Positions 9,603-18,035 of a stretch of 46,110 bases of DNA are shown in pieces (positions within the stretch are counted from its first letter, which is position 1; each line of letters opens with the position of its first letter). The stretch spans positions 1 through 46,110 of the forward strand of contig JANOQN010000015.1 of NCBI GenBank assembly GCA_031422315.1, read 5' to 3'. The notes beneath the pieces were generated by a model that did no database searches, had not been told where the DNA came from, and was given only the letters and a program-made list of their open reading frames with translations. Position numbers and translations under genes: made by a program. The stretch is from JANNYA01 sp031422315. GTDB taxonomy: Bacteria; Pseudomonadota; Gammaproteobacteria; Xanthomonadales; SZUA-5.

Positions 9603-11492
9603 ATGTTCGCAAAATACTTAAATGCTGGTCTTCGTGTAGCCATGTTTGGTCTGCTAGCGCCAATAACGGCATATTCGCAAAACATTGCGATTAATAATGT
9701 CGCGCTTGTCGAAGGCGATGCGGGCACCGTCAATTTTGGCTTTCCTATCACGTTAAGCGCCGCCGCGCCCGCAGCGATCACCTTGAACTACAGCACCGGC
9801 ATCGCAGGCACAGCAACCTCGGGCACTGATTTTGTTGCGGTTGCGGCAGGCAGCGTCACGATTCCCATTGGCGCGACCACAGGCTCTGCTAGGGTCGCGG
9901 TCAACGGCGATTTGGCGGTCGAGTCCCAAGAGACATTCACCGTGGCGATCACGCTTGCCGGAGGCAGCCCGGGCACGATTGTCACCGATCAGGCGCTCGG
10001 GCAAATCAACAACGACGATCAAGCGGTACTCAGCGTTGCACCGATTACGCAGGCCGAGGGTAATGCCGCTGGCACGCTGAATTTTACTGCCAGCTTGAGT
10101 CGGCCGGTACAAGGCGCGGTCACCGCACGCGTTGTAAGTGGTGACGACAGCGCACTGGCCCCGGGTGATTACGCCAGCATCAATCAGGTTCTGAGCTTTG
10201 CCAGCGGCGTCACTAGCGCAGCTTTTTCGGTCGCCAGCGTGGGCGAGCTTGTTGTCGAGCCCAACGAGCGCTTTTCGCTAGCGTTGAGTGAACTGACTGC
10301 ACCCGCCTTGATCCTATCGTCGGTAAGCCTATCGCCTACGGCAATATTTGGCTCATTGAATAATGATGACAGTGCTGCCATCACGATCAGCGCGCCCAGT
10401 CAGCTCGAAGGAAATGCCGGCACTTCGGTTATGCCGTTTGCGATTTCGCTAAGCGCGCCGGTACAAGGCGTTGTGAGTTTAAATGCAGCAACCGCCGATG
10501 GTACTGCCACCATCGCCAATAGCGATTATCAAGCTGCCAATAGTGCCGTTAGCTTCGCTGCTCTTAGCACAGCTGCGCAAAATTTCAACCTCAATATTGC
10601 CGGCGATATAACCGTCGAGTCAGACGAGTCGTTTGCGGTGAACCTGACGGGTTTGACGCTACCGGCCGGCATTGTCGCGGGTTCAATAACGCTTGCTGCT
10701 AGCGGCACCGGCACAATTCGCAATGATGACAGCACCACGCTCAGCATCGCCAATGCACAGCGCCTTGAAGGGAATGCAGGCACCAGCAATTTGGCCTTTA
10801 CCGCCAGCCTGAGCGCGCCAAGTGCAACCGCAATTACGGCAAACTTTGCTTCCAGCCCAGGCACCGCTATGGCGAGTGATTTTACCGCCAGCAGCGGAGT
10901 AGTCACCTTTGCCCCAGGTCAACTTAGCCAAGTGATTAACGTGCCGATTTTGGGCGACACACTGCTTGAAACCGATGAAACTTTCAGCCTAACCCTGAGC
11001 GCAGCCAGCGGCGCCACTCTGGGCACCAGCGTAGCTACCGGCACCATTCAAAACGACGATGGCGTGACGCTTTCAATTACTAGCGTTCGCGGCGTGGAAG
11101 CGCTTGGCCTGTTCAATTTTGTGGTCAGCTTAAGTGGCACGAATGCATTGCCAGTCACCGTGCAGTTTGCTACGCAAGATGGCAGTGCACTGGCAGCATC
11201 AGACTATCTGAGCAGCGCTGGCACGCTGACGTTCCTACCCGGAGAAACCAGCAAAACCATCGGGGTTCGAATCGTGGCAGACGCTGACATAGAGGCGCCA
11301 GAAACCTTTAATGTTGTACTAAGCGGGCAAGTTCCAAGCGCTCCAGTTGTAACGCTGAACCCAGCGACGGGTGTCGGCACGATTGATAACGATGATTTCG
11401 TAACGCAAATTCCGACGCTGAACGCATTTGGATTGTTTTTGATGGCTTTACTGATGATCGGCCTTGTTTCGCGAGTATTTAGCGCGCAATAG
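9603..11492 (+). CDS. Calx-beta repeat protein with IPTL-CTERM sorting tail
   Basis: This is an exported protein of 629 residues. The signal peptide is residues 1-25 (TAYSQ at its end). About five Calx-beta domains follow, each opening with an EGNAG/EGDAG-like motif and closing with NDD. Calx-beta folds are Ig-like sandwiches that often bind calcium. The C-terminus has IPTL at 603-606, a hydrophobic segment, then SRVFSAQ: the layout of the IPTL-CTERM sorting signal, a tripartite tail like other proteobacterial CTERM signals. ATG 9603 (AGGA eight bases upstream) is preferred because the signal peptide starts there. An alternative ATG at 9543 overlaps the upstream stop (TAATG) and would add 20 residues. 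The close packing suggests one operon with the giant protein, which also carries Calx-beta domains. The function beyond surface display is not visible. Confidence 0.8.
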   Translation: MFAKYLNAGLRVAMFGLLAPITAYSQNIAINNVALVEGDAGTVNFGFPITLSAAAPAAITLNYSTGIAGTATSGTDFVAVAAGSVTIPIGATTGSARVAVNGDLAVESQETFTVAITLAGGSPGTIVTDQALGQINNDDQAVLSVAPITQAEGNAAGTLNFTASLSRPVQGAVTARVVSGDDSALAPGDYASINQVLSFASGVTSAAFSVASVGELVVEPNERFSLALSELTAPALILSSVSLSPTAIFGSLNNDDSAAITISAPSQLEGNAGTSVMPFAISLSAPVQGVVSLNAATADGTATIANSDYQAANSAVSFAALSTAAQNFNLNIAGDITVESDESFAVNLTGLTLPAGIVAGSITLAASGTGTIRNDDSTTLSIANAQRLEGNAGTSNLAFTASLSAPSATAITANFASSPGTAMASDFTASSGVVTFAPGQLSQVINVPILGDTLLETDETFSLTLSAASGATLGTSVATGTIQNDDGVTLSITSVRGVEALGLFNFVVSLSGTNALPVTVQFATQDGSALAASDYLSSAGTLTFLPGETSKTIGVRIVADADIEAPETFNVVLSGQVPSAPVVTLNPATGVGTIDNDDFVTQIPTLNAFGLFLMALLMIGLVSRVFSAQ

Positions 11493-11498
11493 CGAAAT

Positions 11499-11555
11499 TG
11501 CATTTGATTCGAGTAGTGCTTGTTTAGCCTGCTCGATTCAATCGCAGGAAATGCA
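11499..11555. other. Stem-loop between convergent genes
   Basis: TGCATTT near 11499 pairs with AAATGCA near 11549, with a second pairing of ATTCGAG and CTCGAT inside. It lies in the short gap between the plus-strand Calx-beta gene and the minus-strand glycosyltransferase. It could serve as a bidirectional terminator, but no T-run follows on either side. Confidence 0.25.
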
Positions 11556-11568
11556 TGCGTGACCTCGA

Positions 11569-13119
11569 TTAGTTATCGACCCGCAACACGCGATATTCCT
11601 GTGTTTTCGAAATCTCAACTATTCCTAATCCGCCGGCCTGTGTGAGGCTAGTAAACTCTGGCAAACGAGCGCTTTCAACTAACCATATCGCTTGCCTAGC
11701 CGCCGGCGCTGAAATATCGGCAAGCGCAACATCGTCGGTAGATTCCATCGCGGGCTTAGCGCTGACGCGCTTCAAGTTGCGATTTAGATAGAACTTAAGC
11801 CCGTAAACCGGTTGTTGATCGAAGAAATAGATATCCGATTCGGGCGCAACGTTCGCGTGCTTTAAAGCAACCTGTAAAGCCGATGCAAGCTCGCGCGCGT
11901 CACGATTTTGATTGTATTTCGGCGCATAGCCTTTAACGCCAAGCAATAGCAGCAGCCAAACTGCCAAAAGCAGTGCCATCCACGTTTTTAGTTTGACCTG
12001 CTGCAATGCTCGCCCAAGCGCTATCGAAACCGGCACCAATATCGGCAGCGCATAAAGCCAAAGCTTGGCTCGAAATAGCAGCAGCACCAAAAGCGGAATC
12101 AAAATCCAGCTTAGTAGAAATACGCTTTCTTGATGAATTTGTCGAAACCGCTCCCACTTTAGCCGCTGCAAATAGGCGACAACTCCCGCGCGATATTGCG
12201 TGAGCGCAAGCAAGCTAGCAAGCAAACCCCATGGCAGTAAAAAACTAAAAAGCACTGGTGCATAGACTCGAAGTGCGGTGAACCAGCTTCCACTATTTAT
12301 TTCAGGCGTCAGCTTGGTATAGCTGCCCCAAAGCAGCGCGAGCGGCACATCGTTCGTCCACGCCAAAAACAAAAACCATGGCAGCGTGATTAGCAAAAAC
12401 AACAGCGGGCCGTCGTAACCAATCATGGACACTGGAAATCGCAAGCCAGACACGCGCCGATACACCAGCAGCGCAAATAACGGCAGCAAGGCCGGAACGC
12501 CTTTGGTCAAAAACGCCAACGCCAAGCCGGCCCACATGAGGCAGCGAAAGCGCCTAGCAATATGCGGACTTTCGCTCTGCCACATCAACACATAGGCGTA
12601 TACGCTGAGCGTTTGAAACAAACACATGAGCGAGTCCGCGGTAAGCAAATTGGCCGCGAAAAACGGCACCATATTCGTTAAATACAGCACCGCTGGCAGC
12701 CACGGGCGGCGCGTCAACAGCCTGCGCGAAAGCAAATAGGTCAGCAGCACCGTGCCAACGAATGCCAATGCGCTAGGCAGCCTGAGCGCCCACTCGGTTT
12801 TGCCGAATATCGATACGCTGCTTGCTACAGCCCAATAAGTTATCGGCAACTTGCTGATGTCGACATGCTCAGGGTGTCGATGCGGCGTTAGCCAATCACC
12901 ACTGTCTAGCATTTGCAGCGCCACATTGCTAAAGCGGCCTTCATCAGGCCCCCAAAGCCCGCGATTGCCCTGGAACAACAGCGCGAAGGTCAGCGCCATA
13001 AGGCCAATCCAAATCAACTCAGGCCGCAAGCGCGCCCGGCCACGGCTGGGCGGCAAACCTCGATCAGGTTGGATATTGGGGAAGAAGAAACGCATGGCTA
13101 AGTGTAGCGGATTCAACAT
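11569..13119 (-). CDS. ArnT/PMT-family membrane glycosyltransferase (GT39-like)
   Basis: This is a polytopic inner-membrane glycosyltransferase of the PMT/ArnT (GT-C fold) family. These enzymes move a sugar from a polyprenyl-phosphate donor to lipid A or another periplasmic acceptor. The sequence shows about ten hydrophobic segments and, in the first periplasmic loop, GLWGPDEGRFSNVALQML, whose Asp-Glu pair is the family's catalytic signature; HVDISKLPITYW follows. The C-terminal part after about residue 420 is soluble. The frame opens at a TTG (13149), but ATG codons at 13119 and 13095 are more likely starts. A perfect inverted repeat (13107-13114/13124-13131) overlaps this region, so the start remains unsettled. 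It lies downstream of the short DsbC-like gene in the same orientation. The acceptor cannot be read from sequence, and no other arn genes are nearby. Confidence 0.75.
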   Translation of the reverse strand: MLNPLHLAMRFFFPNIQPDRGLPPSRGRARLRPELIWIGLMALTFALLFQGNRGLWGPDEGRFSNVALQMLDSGDWLTPHRHPEHVDISKLPITYWAVASSVSIFGKTEWALRLPSALAFVGTVLLTYLLSRRLLTRRPWLPAVLYLTNMVPFFAANLLTADSLMCLFQTLSVYAYVLMWQSESPHIARRFRCLMWAGLALAFLTKGVPALLPLFALLVYRRVSGLRFPVSMIGYDGPLLFLLITLPWFLFLAWTNDVPLALLWGSYTKLTPEINSGSWFTALRVYAPVLFSFLLPWGLLASLLALTQYRAGVVAYLQRLKWERFRQIHQESVFLLSWILIPLLVLLLFRAKLWLYALPILVPVSIALGRALQQVKLKTWMALLLAVWLLLLLGVKGYAPKYNQNRDARELASALQVALKHANVAPESDIYFFDQQPVYGLKFYLNRNLKRVSAKPAMESTDDVALADISAPAARQAIWLVESARLPEFTSLTQAGGLGIVEISKTQEYRVLRVDN

Positions 13120-13222
13120 TGCCGAATCCGCAGGGTGCGAGCGCGGCAACGCGCTAGGTTTGCGTTAGGTTACGCGGCCCTCGTGTAGTGACATCGCCCC
13201 GATGAGATCGCCGTACCAGCAG

Positions 13223-13762
13223 CTACCTCACTGCCAAACGATCCAAAGCCTGCAAAAACTCCGCTGGCGCTTCGATATTAAGCATCGACCCATCCGCAGC
13301 AATGGCATTGGGAGTGCCCTGCACGCCAAATGCCTGTGCAAGTTCGTATTGCTTAGCAATCGGGTTAGCGCACTGTTTGGCGCCCGGGTCAACTCCGGCC
13401 ATTGCGGCGTTCATGGCTTGTGGGCGGTCCACTTCACACCACAGCGCTTTAGCTTTGCGGGCTGATTCGCCATCAATACCAGCAAGCGGATACCACAAAT
13501 AACGCACTTCAATGCCGAGTGCGCTGTACTGGGCAATGTTTTGATGGAAACGTCGGCAATAGCCACAATCAACGTCAGTAAAAACGTGCACAACATGCTT
13601 CGGTTTGGGCGTTGTGGCTTTGAAAACAATCAATTCGCTGGCTGGCATTTTGGCGAGTGCGGACTTTCGTAAGTCATTGAACTGACTAACATCGCTTGCA
13701 TGCACATTTGCGAATGCTGCCGATAGTGCAGCGACGACGAATTGCTTGTTTAAATAGCGCAT
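13223..13762 (-). CDS. Short DsbC-like thioredoxin-fold protein without dimerisation domain
   Basis: This is a 179-residue exported thiol-disulfide protein. It has a signal peptide (residues 1-22, ANVHA end) and CGYC at 66-69 within FTDVDCGYCRRFH. A second cysteine pair lies at 109 and 131, and the cis-proline is in QGTP (P151). The catalytic half closely resembles the dsbC at the window start, sharing the CGYC context and the LGIEV-YLW stretch. It lacks the roughly 60-residue N-terminal dimerisation domain seen there. AAGGAG stands six bases before the ATG, which fixes the start. DsbC needs its dimer interface for isomerase activity and for protection from DsbB, so a monomeric form might act as an oxidant or reductase instead; that is inference. 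A perfect inverted repeat (13784-13801) sits just upstream in the leader. Confidence 0.85.
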   Translation of the reverse strand: MRYLNKQFVVAALSAAFANVHASDVSQFNDLRKSALAKMPASELIVFKATTPKPKHVVHVFTDVDCGYCRRFHQNIAQYSALGIEVRYLWYPLAGIDGESARKAKALWCEVDRPQAMNAAMAGVDPGAKQCANPIAKQYELAQAFGVQGTPNAIAADGSMLNIEAPAEFLQALDRLAVR

Positions 13763-13783
13763 AAATTCTCCTTACTCAGTTGG

Positions 13784-13801
13784 GTGGACTCATCCGTCCA
13801 C
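13784..13801. promoter_or_regulatory. Palindrome upstream of short dsbC-like gene
   Basis: GTGGAC-TCATCC-GTCCAC is a perfect 6-bp inverted repeat in the divergent gap, 22 bases before the minus-strand start at 13762. It could be an operator or an mRNA leader hairpin. Confidence 0.3.
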
Positions 13802-13901
13802 AAAGCCCCTTACAAAGTTCCAAGAAATAAATAACTCGCTGCATTCCATTGAATACGCTAGCCGCTCGCATAAGCTGCCAAACTAACTTTATTCTTGTAA
13901 A

Positions 13902-13920
13902 TTCAGCTTTTATAGCTGAA
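13902..13920. promoter_or_regulatory. Hairpin immediately before ATPase start
   Basis: TTCAGCT-TTTAT-AGCTGAA is a perfect 7-bp inverted repeat ending nine bases before ATG 13930. It occupies the place where a ribosome binding site would lie, and no good Shine-Dalgarno is seen. It may restrict translation or be an operator. Confidence 0.3.
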
Positions 13921-13929
13921 AATACACGG

Positions 13930-15084
13930 ATGCCTATCCTCAGAATTGAGCTTAAAAGCGACCTCAATGCCGCCTTCAACCGCAGCAACTGCGTTGTGTT
14001 GCTCGGGCCACGCCAATGCGGCAAGACGACCTTGGCGCGTGATTTTGCGGCAAATGTAGCTTTGCCGGTGCGCAGCTTTGATCTAGAAGACCCATTAGAT
14101 TTGGCTGAGTTGGCAAATCCTAGGCTCGTATTGAGTGCGCTAGACGGACTAGTAATTATTGATGAATTTCAACGCAAGCTTGAGCTTTTGCCGCTACTGC
14201 GTGTGTTGCTGGACCGGCCACACAACACAACCAAGTTTCTACTGTTAGGAAGCGCATCGCCTGATTTACTGCGTGGTTCGTCAGAATCGCTTGCAGGAAG
14301 GGTCGAGTTTGTTGAAATGGGCGGCTTTTCGATTGCCGATGTGGGCGTCAAACAGCTTGCTTGGCTTTGGCAGCGCGGCGGCTATCCGCGCGCGTTTTTG
14401 TCTGCAAGCGATAACGATTCGCACTTCTGGCGGCAAAACTACATCCGCACCTTTTTTGAAACTGATCTGCGCCAACTCGGCGTCAACATTGCACCTGCCG
14501 CCATTTCACGCGCGTTCGCGATGCTTGCGCATCATCATGGGCAAATTTTTAATGCCAGTGAACTGGCAAGGTCATTAGGTATCGCACAAACAACGGCACG
14601 GCATTATCTTGATGTGCTGACTGGCGCGCTAGTCGTGCGCCAGTTACAGCCTTGGTTTGAAAATCTCGCAAAACGCCAAATAAAGTCACCGAAGTTTTAT
14701 ATTCGTGACTCTGGCATAGCCCACAGTTTGCTCAATATCCAAAGCACGTACGAGTTACAGCGGCATCCAAAAGTTGGCGCAAGTTTTGAGGGCTTTGTCA
14801 TCGAGCAGCTGTTAAACGTTGCTGATCCTCGGCAGGCGTACTTTTGGGGAACACAAGGCGGCGCTGAGCTAGATTTGCTGCTTTTCCATCAAGGTAAGCG
14901 CATCGGTGTCGAGATTAAACACAGCGACAGCCCGAGCGCAAGTAAATCGATGCATATTGCCAATGCTGACTTACAGCTTGACGCGCTTTGGCTGATTTAT
15001 CCTGGCGAGCGCGTTTTTGCGATCAACGAATTTATCACCGCGATGAGTCTTTCTGACGCCTTGCAGCGCCTAAGTAGCAGGTAA
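13930..15084 (+). CDS. AAA-family ATPase with DUF4143 C-terminal domain
   Basis: This protein of 384 residues belongs to the AAA_14/DUF4143 family, widespread ATPases of poorly known role, often on accessory DNA. The Walker A motif is GPRQCGKT (26-33) and the Walker B is LVIIDEF with D78-E79. The C-terminal half holds a winged-helix-like segment (ASELARSLGIAQTTARHYL) that may bind DNA. It is followed by a restriction-endonuclease-like core with AELDLLL and GVEIK, the spacing of a PD-(D/E)xK motif. ATG 13930 is chosen because the family begins shortly before the P-loop; the longer frame from 13849 has no support. A hairpin sits directly upstream. It lies 120 bases before a small membrane-anchored protein. 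Whether it acts with the nearby JetD-like gene is unknown. I see no frameshift or missing motif. Confidence 0.85.
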   Translation: MPILRIELKSDLNAAFNRSNCVVLLGPRQCGKTTLARDFAANVALPVRSFDLEDPLDLAELANPRLVLSALDGLVIIDEFQRKLELLPLLRVLLDRPHNTTKFLLLGSASPDLLRGSSESLAGRVEFVEMGGFSIADVGVKQLAWLWQRGGYPRAFLSASDNDSHFWRQNYIRTFFETDLRQLGVNIAPAAISRAFAMLAHHHGQIFNASELARSLGIAQTTARHYLDVLTGALVVRQLQPWFENLAKRQIKSPKFYIRDSGIAHSLLNIQSTYELQRHPKVGASFEGFVIEQLLNVADPRQAYFWGTQGGAELDLLLFHQGKRIGVEIKHSDSPSASKSMHIANADLQLDALWLIYPGERVFAINEFITAMSLSDALQRLSSR

Positions 15085-15205
15085 AATATCTTGTATACCA
15101 ACGTGGTCGTCGCATCACCCCTACAAACCATAAATTGGCTTGAAATTCAGTCGCAAGGATTGCCAAAAACAATTCATTTGCCGCCCAATTGACACGTATA
15201 CCGCT

Positions 15206-15802
15206 ATGAAAGCCGCCTCAAAAACGCTCGACAAACCGCCAAGGCAAAAGCGCATCTTTTTATGGTTTCTTGCCAACACGCTGCTCATCACCACTCTGGC
15301 GCTGCTCTTGCAGGCATGGACAACAAAACACCGCCTAAGATTTATTCCGCCAAGCTGGGGCGTTTCAGCGATTTTGTATGCGCAAGAAAAAGCTTGGGGA
15401 ATGGGCCCAGGCGGCAATGAATCGGGGTTGATTATTTACCAGTTGCCGAGTGAATTTTCAGCCCAACTCACATCAATTGGCCCCCAGTTTTTAATAACGC
15501 GGACAGAAGCTGTGCAATCGCCCGGCGGATCAAAGATTCGCAGCAGCTACCACAGCTGGCGCGAAACTCCGATTGCAAACGAGCCCTGGCTCTGCGGCAC
15601 AGAAACCTGCCCCGAACCCGGCAAACTCAGCATCACCAACTATTTGGGGCGCTATGGCCATGGCATTGCGCTTCCCAATCAGCTCACCGATGAGATCAAT
15701 CTCGTTATTTCAACGCCGGGCACGTTTTACGCGATAAACGCAGTCGGGGCATTGCTCGTCAGCCCGAAAAATGGCAAGGCTTATTTTGTCTATAGCGGAT
15801 AG
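15206..15802 (+). CDS. Hypothetical membrane-anchored protein
   Basis: I do not recognise this 198-residue protein. It has a basic N-terminus (PPRQKR), one transmembrane segment near residues 20-37 (FLWFLANTLLITTLALLLQ), and a soluble part expected to lie in the periplasm. The soluble part has two close cysteines in WLCGTETCPEP that could form a disulfide, and a YLGRYGHGIAL stretch. ATG 15206 is preferred to the TTG at 15140 because the basic/transmembrane start follows it directly. It stands 160 bases before the JetD-like gene and 121 after the ATPase. No helical or enzymatic motif was found, so no function is proposed. Confidence 0.6.
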   Translation: MKAASKTLDKPPRQKRIFLWFLANTLLITTLALLLQAWTTKHRLRFIPPSWGVSAILYAQEKAWGMGPGGNESGLIIYQLPSEFSAQLTSIGPQFLITRTEAVQSPGGSKIRSSYHSWRETPIANEPWLCGTETCPEPGKLSITNYLGRYGHGIALPNQLTDEINLVISTPGTFYAINAVGALLVSPKNGKAYFVYSG

Positions 15803-15961
15803 CGTCGACGGCTTGAATCTGCGCGTCGGGTGCGTCGCTGCGATCATGCTGAGCGATCACTTCCGATAGGTTTGCAACGGCTGTTAAGCTATTTTAATAG
15901 CCGTTTACCCGCTTGCATCAAACCCACCAACCTAGGATCTACTCGTCATGATTGGCCCCAC

Positions 15962-17197
15962 ATGAACTGGACTACGCCCGCTGACATAGGCTCGCAAGTA
16001 TTGCGACTGTGGGATCGCGGCATTTTAGCGCGTGCGGCGTTTTCGGCAGAGCCTATTCCAGCACTACCGATCCGCTTGAAACTCAGCGTACCCAGCAGCC
16101 AAGAACTCAGCGACCAATTCGAGCAGGTGCGCGCCTGGATTGCACAGCTGCAATCGATCAGCGCGCTTCGCATTGAATGGCGCGAAACTCAGCATCGGGT
16201 ATTGGGTTTGCAGCGCATTCCGCAGGCGATCTGGTTAGATGATTTTTCCGCATCCGTGCTGCTGATCAACAAGCAAAAAGATGCAGCGCACTTGCAGCAA
16301 GTCATCAACCAAACGAGCGCCGCGCTGCCCGTGCTGATGCCGTGGATATTGGCGAACCCGGCCGGCGCGATTGCACTAGCACTGAAATGGCCAAAGCTGC
16401 TCGCTGTTGTGCAGTGGCGCGCAGCAAATCCGATGCCAAAAATTTATCTGCGCCAAGTTGACATACCGGGCGTGCACAGCAAATTTATTGAAAACCATCG
16501 CGGCGCGCTAACTGCACTGTTTGAGTTGGCATTAGGTGCGTCAGACAGGCCAGGCCCGGTCGAGTCGGGCGAAACTTTCGCCACGCGGTTTGGATTTTTA
16601 GAGCGCCCCACGCGTATTCGGTTTCGCGCGCTTGATGGGCGATTTTCGCTGATAAAAGGCACCGTACGCGTCGATTTTAAACTTGATGCCGAAAACTTCG
16701 CCCTGCTTGATTGGGGCCAATATGTCACTTCAATTAAGCACGTTTTCATCACGGAAAATGAAATTAATTTTCTAACTTTTCCTGATGTTGCCAACGCGCT
16801 AGTGGTGTTTGGCGCAGGTTATGGCTGGGAAGCGCTGGCGAAGGCGCGGTGGCTGCACACCTGCAGCTTGCACTACTGGGGCGATCTAGATACCCACGGT
16901 TTTGCCATTTTGCACCAGCTGCGCCATTATTTTCCGCAAGTGAATTCACTGCTGATGGACCACGCAACGCTAGTGCAGCACAAAAGCGTCTGGGGGTTTG
17001 AAGCTAACCAATCCAAAGGCAATTTAAGCCGACTCAACGCCGAAGAAACTGGGCTGTACAACCTGCTGCGCGATAATCGATTAGGTCAAGGCGTGCGGTT
17101 AGAGCAAGAGCATATCGGCTTTGACTGGGTCAAGGCGGCGGTGCGGGCGGCGATTGATTTAGAAGCAAACCTTGCAGGTGCGCAAAGTGAGAAATGA
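15962..17197 (+). CDS. jetD: JetD-like protein (DUF3322-DUF2220), Wadjet subunit D homologue
   Basis: This protein of 411 residues has the DUF3322 plus DUF2220 layout of JetD, the nuclease subunit of the SMC-like Wadjet (JetABCD) system that cuts closed circular plasmid DNA. The N-terminal half (1-190) opens MNWTTPADIGSQVLRLWDRG and contains YLRQVDIPGVHSKFIE, typical of DUF3322. The C-terminal half is TOPRIM-like: ITENEINFL with E265 and E267, then HYWGDLDTHGF with D308 and D310, the metal-binding residues shared with topoisomerase VI-type TOPRIM domains. It therefore looks catalytically intact. ATG 15962 gives the family's usual length; the longer frame from 15830 adds unrelated residues. 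No JetA, JetB or JetC homologue lies in the window. An AraC-type gene starts four bases after its stop, so the two are probably co-transcribed. It may be an orphan or part of a different system. Confidence 0.85.
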   Translation: MNWTTPADIGSQVLRLWDRGILARAAFSAEPIPALPIRLKLSVPSSQELSDQFEQVRAWIAQLQSISALRIEWRETQHRVLGLQRIPQAIWLDDFSASVLLINKQKDAAHLQQVINQTSAALPVLMPWILANPAGAIALALKWPKLLAVVQWRAANPMPKIYLRQVDIPGVHSKFIENHRGALTALFELALGASDRPGPVESGETFATRFGFLERPTRIRFRALDGRFSLIKGTVRVDFKLDAENFALLDWGQYVTSIKHVFITENEINFLTFPDVANALVVFGAGYGWEALAKARWLHTCSLHYWGDLDTHGFAILHQLRHYFPQVNSLLMDHATLVQHKSVWGFEANQSKGNLSRLNAEETGLYNLLRDNRLGQGVRLEQEHIGFDWVKAAVRAAIDLEANLAGAQSEK

Positions 17198-17201
17198 TGA
17201 A

Positions 17202-17942
17202 ATGATCTTTAATTGCAAGCAATATGCTGCGGGTACGTTGATGCCAGCGCATGCCGACCAACGCTCGCGAATCAGTATTGTCATTGCAGGGCAGCTGTTG
17301 GAACGGGTTAACCAAAATGAGCAATTTGCCGCAGCTGGCAGCTTGGTGATTAAACCTGGGCATGTGGTGCATCAAAATAAAGTCGGTCCTAACGGTGCAC
17401 GTACACTATCGATTGAATTGCCGGAATGGTTAATGGCTGAGCGCTCTGCTGCCATTGTCGGTCAATGGCGTTGGTTCCATGGTGGCCCACTGAGCCAGCA
17501 CGCGATAAGGCTGTGGCTGGCGGCGAAAAAGCCGGTTGATCAAGCTGAGCTTGCGGCGCGATTGATCGACGTTGTCGCTGCGGCGAGTGAGCTTGGCCAG
17601 CCCAATCGCAGCTCGCCACCTGCGTGGCTAAATCAGGTTCGCATGCAACTGCAAGGCAGCGCAATTCAGCCCACCTGCCTGCGCCAACTGGCAGGCGGCG
17701 CCGGTGTGCATCCAGTGTATTTGGCGCGCATGTTTCGGCGCTTCTTTCGCTGCTCGGTGATTGACTACGCGAATGCGTTGCGGCTCAGCGCGGCAACGCA
17801 GCTACTGAGTCAAAATAAGCGCACGTTAGCTGAGATAGCTGCGGAATGCGGATATGCCGATCAAAGCCATCTGAGCCGCGCTTGCAGGCGCAGCTTTGGG
17901 CAAACCCCGCGCCGCTGCCTTGAGCTATTCGCAGCAACCTGA
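17202..17942 (+). CDS. AraC-family transcriptional regulator
   Basis: This 246-residue regulator has an N-terminal cupin-like sensor half (HADQRSRISIVIAG...SLVIKPGHVVHQ) and a C-terminal double helix-turn-helix from about residue 150. The family signature region is present: LAEIAAECGYADQSHLSRACRRSFGQTPRR. ATG 17202 comes four bases after the JetD stop, so it is probably translated from the same message. It lies 93 bases before a serine hydrolase gene in the same direction, which is a possible target. The ligand is not evident. The domain assignment is secure; the link to either neighbour is inferred from position. Confidence 0.85.
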   Translation: MIFNCKQYAAGTLMPAHADQRSRISIVIAGQLLERVNQNEQFAAAGSLVIKPGHVVHQNKVGPNGARTLSIELPEWLMAERSAAIVGQWRWFHGGPLSQHAIRLWLAAKKPVDQAELAARLIDVVAAASELGQPNRSSPPAWLNQVRMQLQGSAIQPTCLRQLAGGAGVHPVYLARMFRRFFRCSVIDYANALRLSAATQLLSQNKRTLAEIAAECGYADQSHLSRACRRSFGQTPRRCLELFAAT

Positions 17943-18035
17943 GCTGCGAGCGATAAGGGTTGCAATCGTTCAAGAATTGATCGCTTGATGCCGATAGGCT
18001 TGGTTTATTGACAGAGTTTCCCCAAGGAAAAAATC

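Noticed and set aside
18008..18013. TTGACA as a -35 element for the serine hydrolase
   Set aside because: A matching -10 would fall on the start codon, leaving no leader and no ribosome site.
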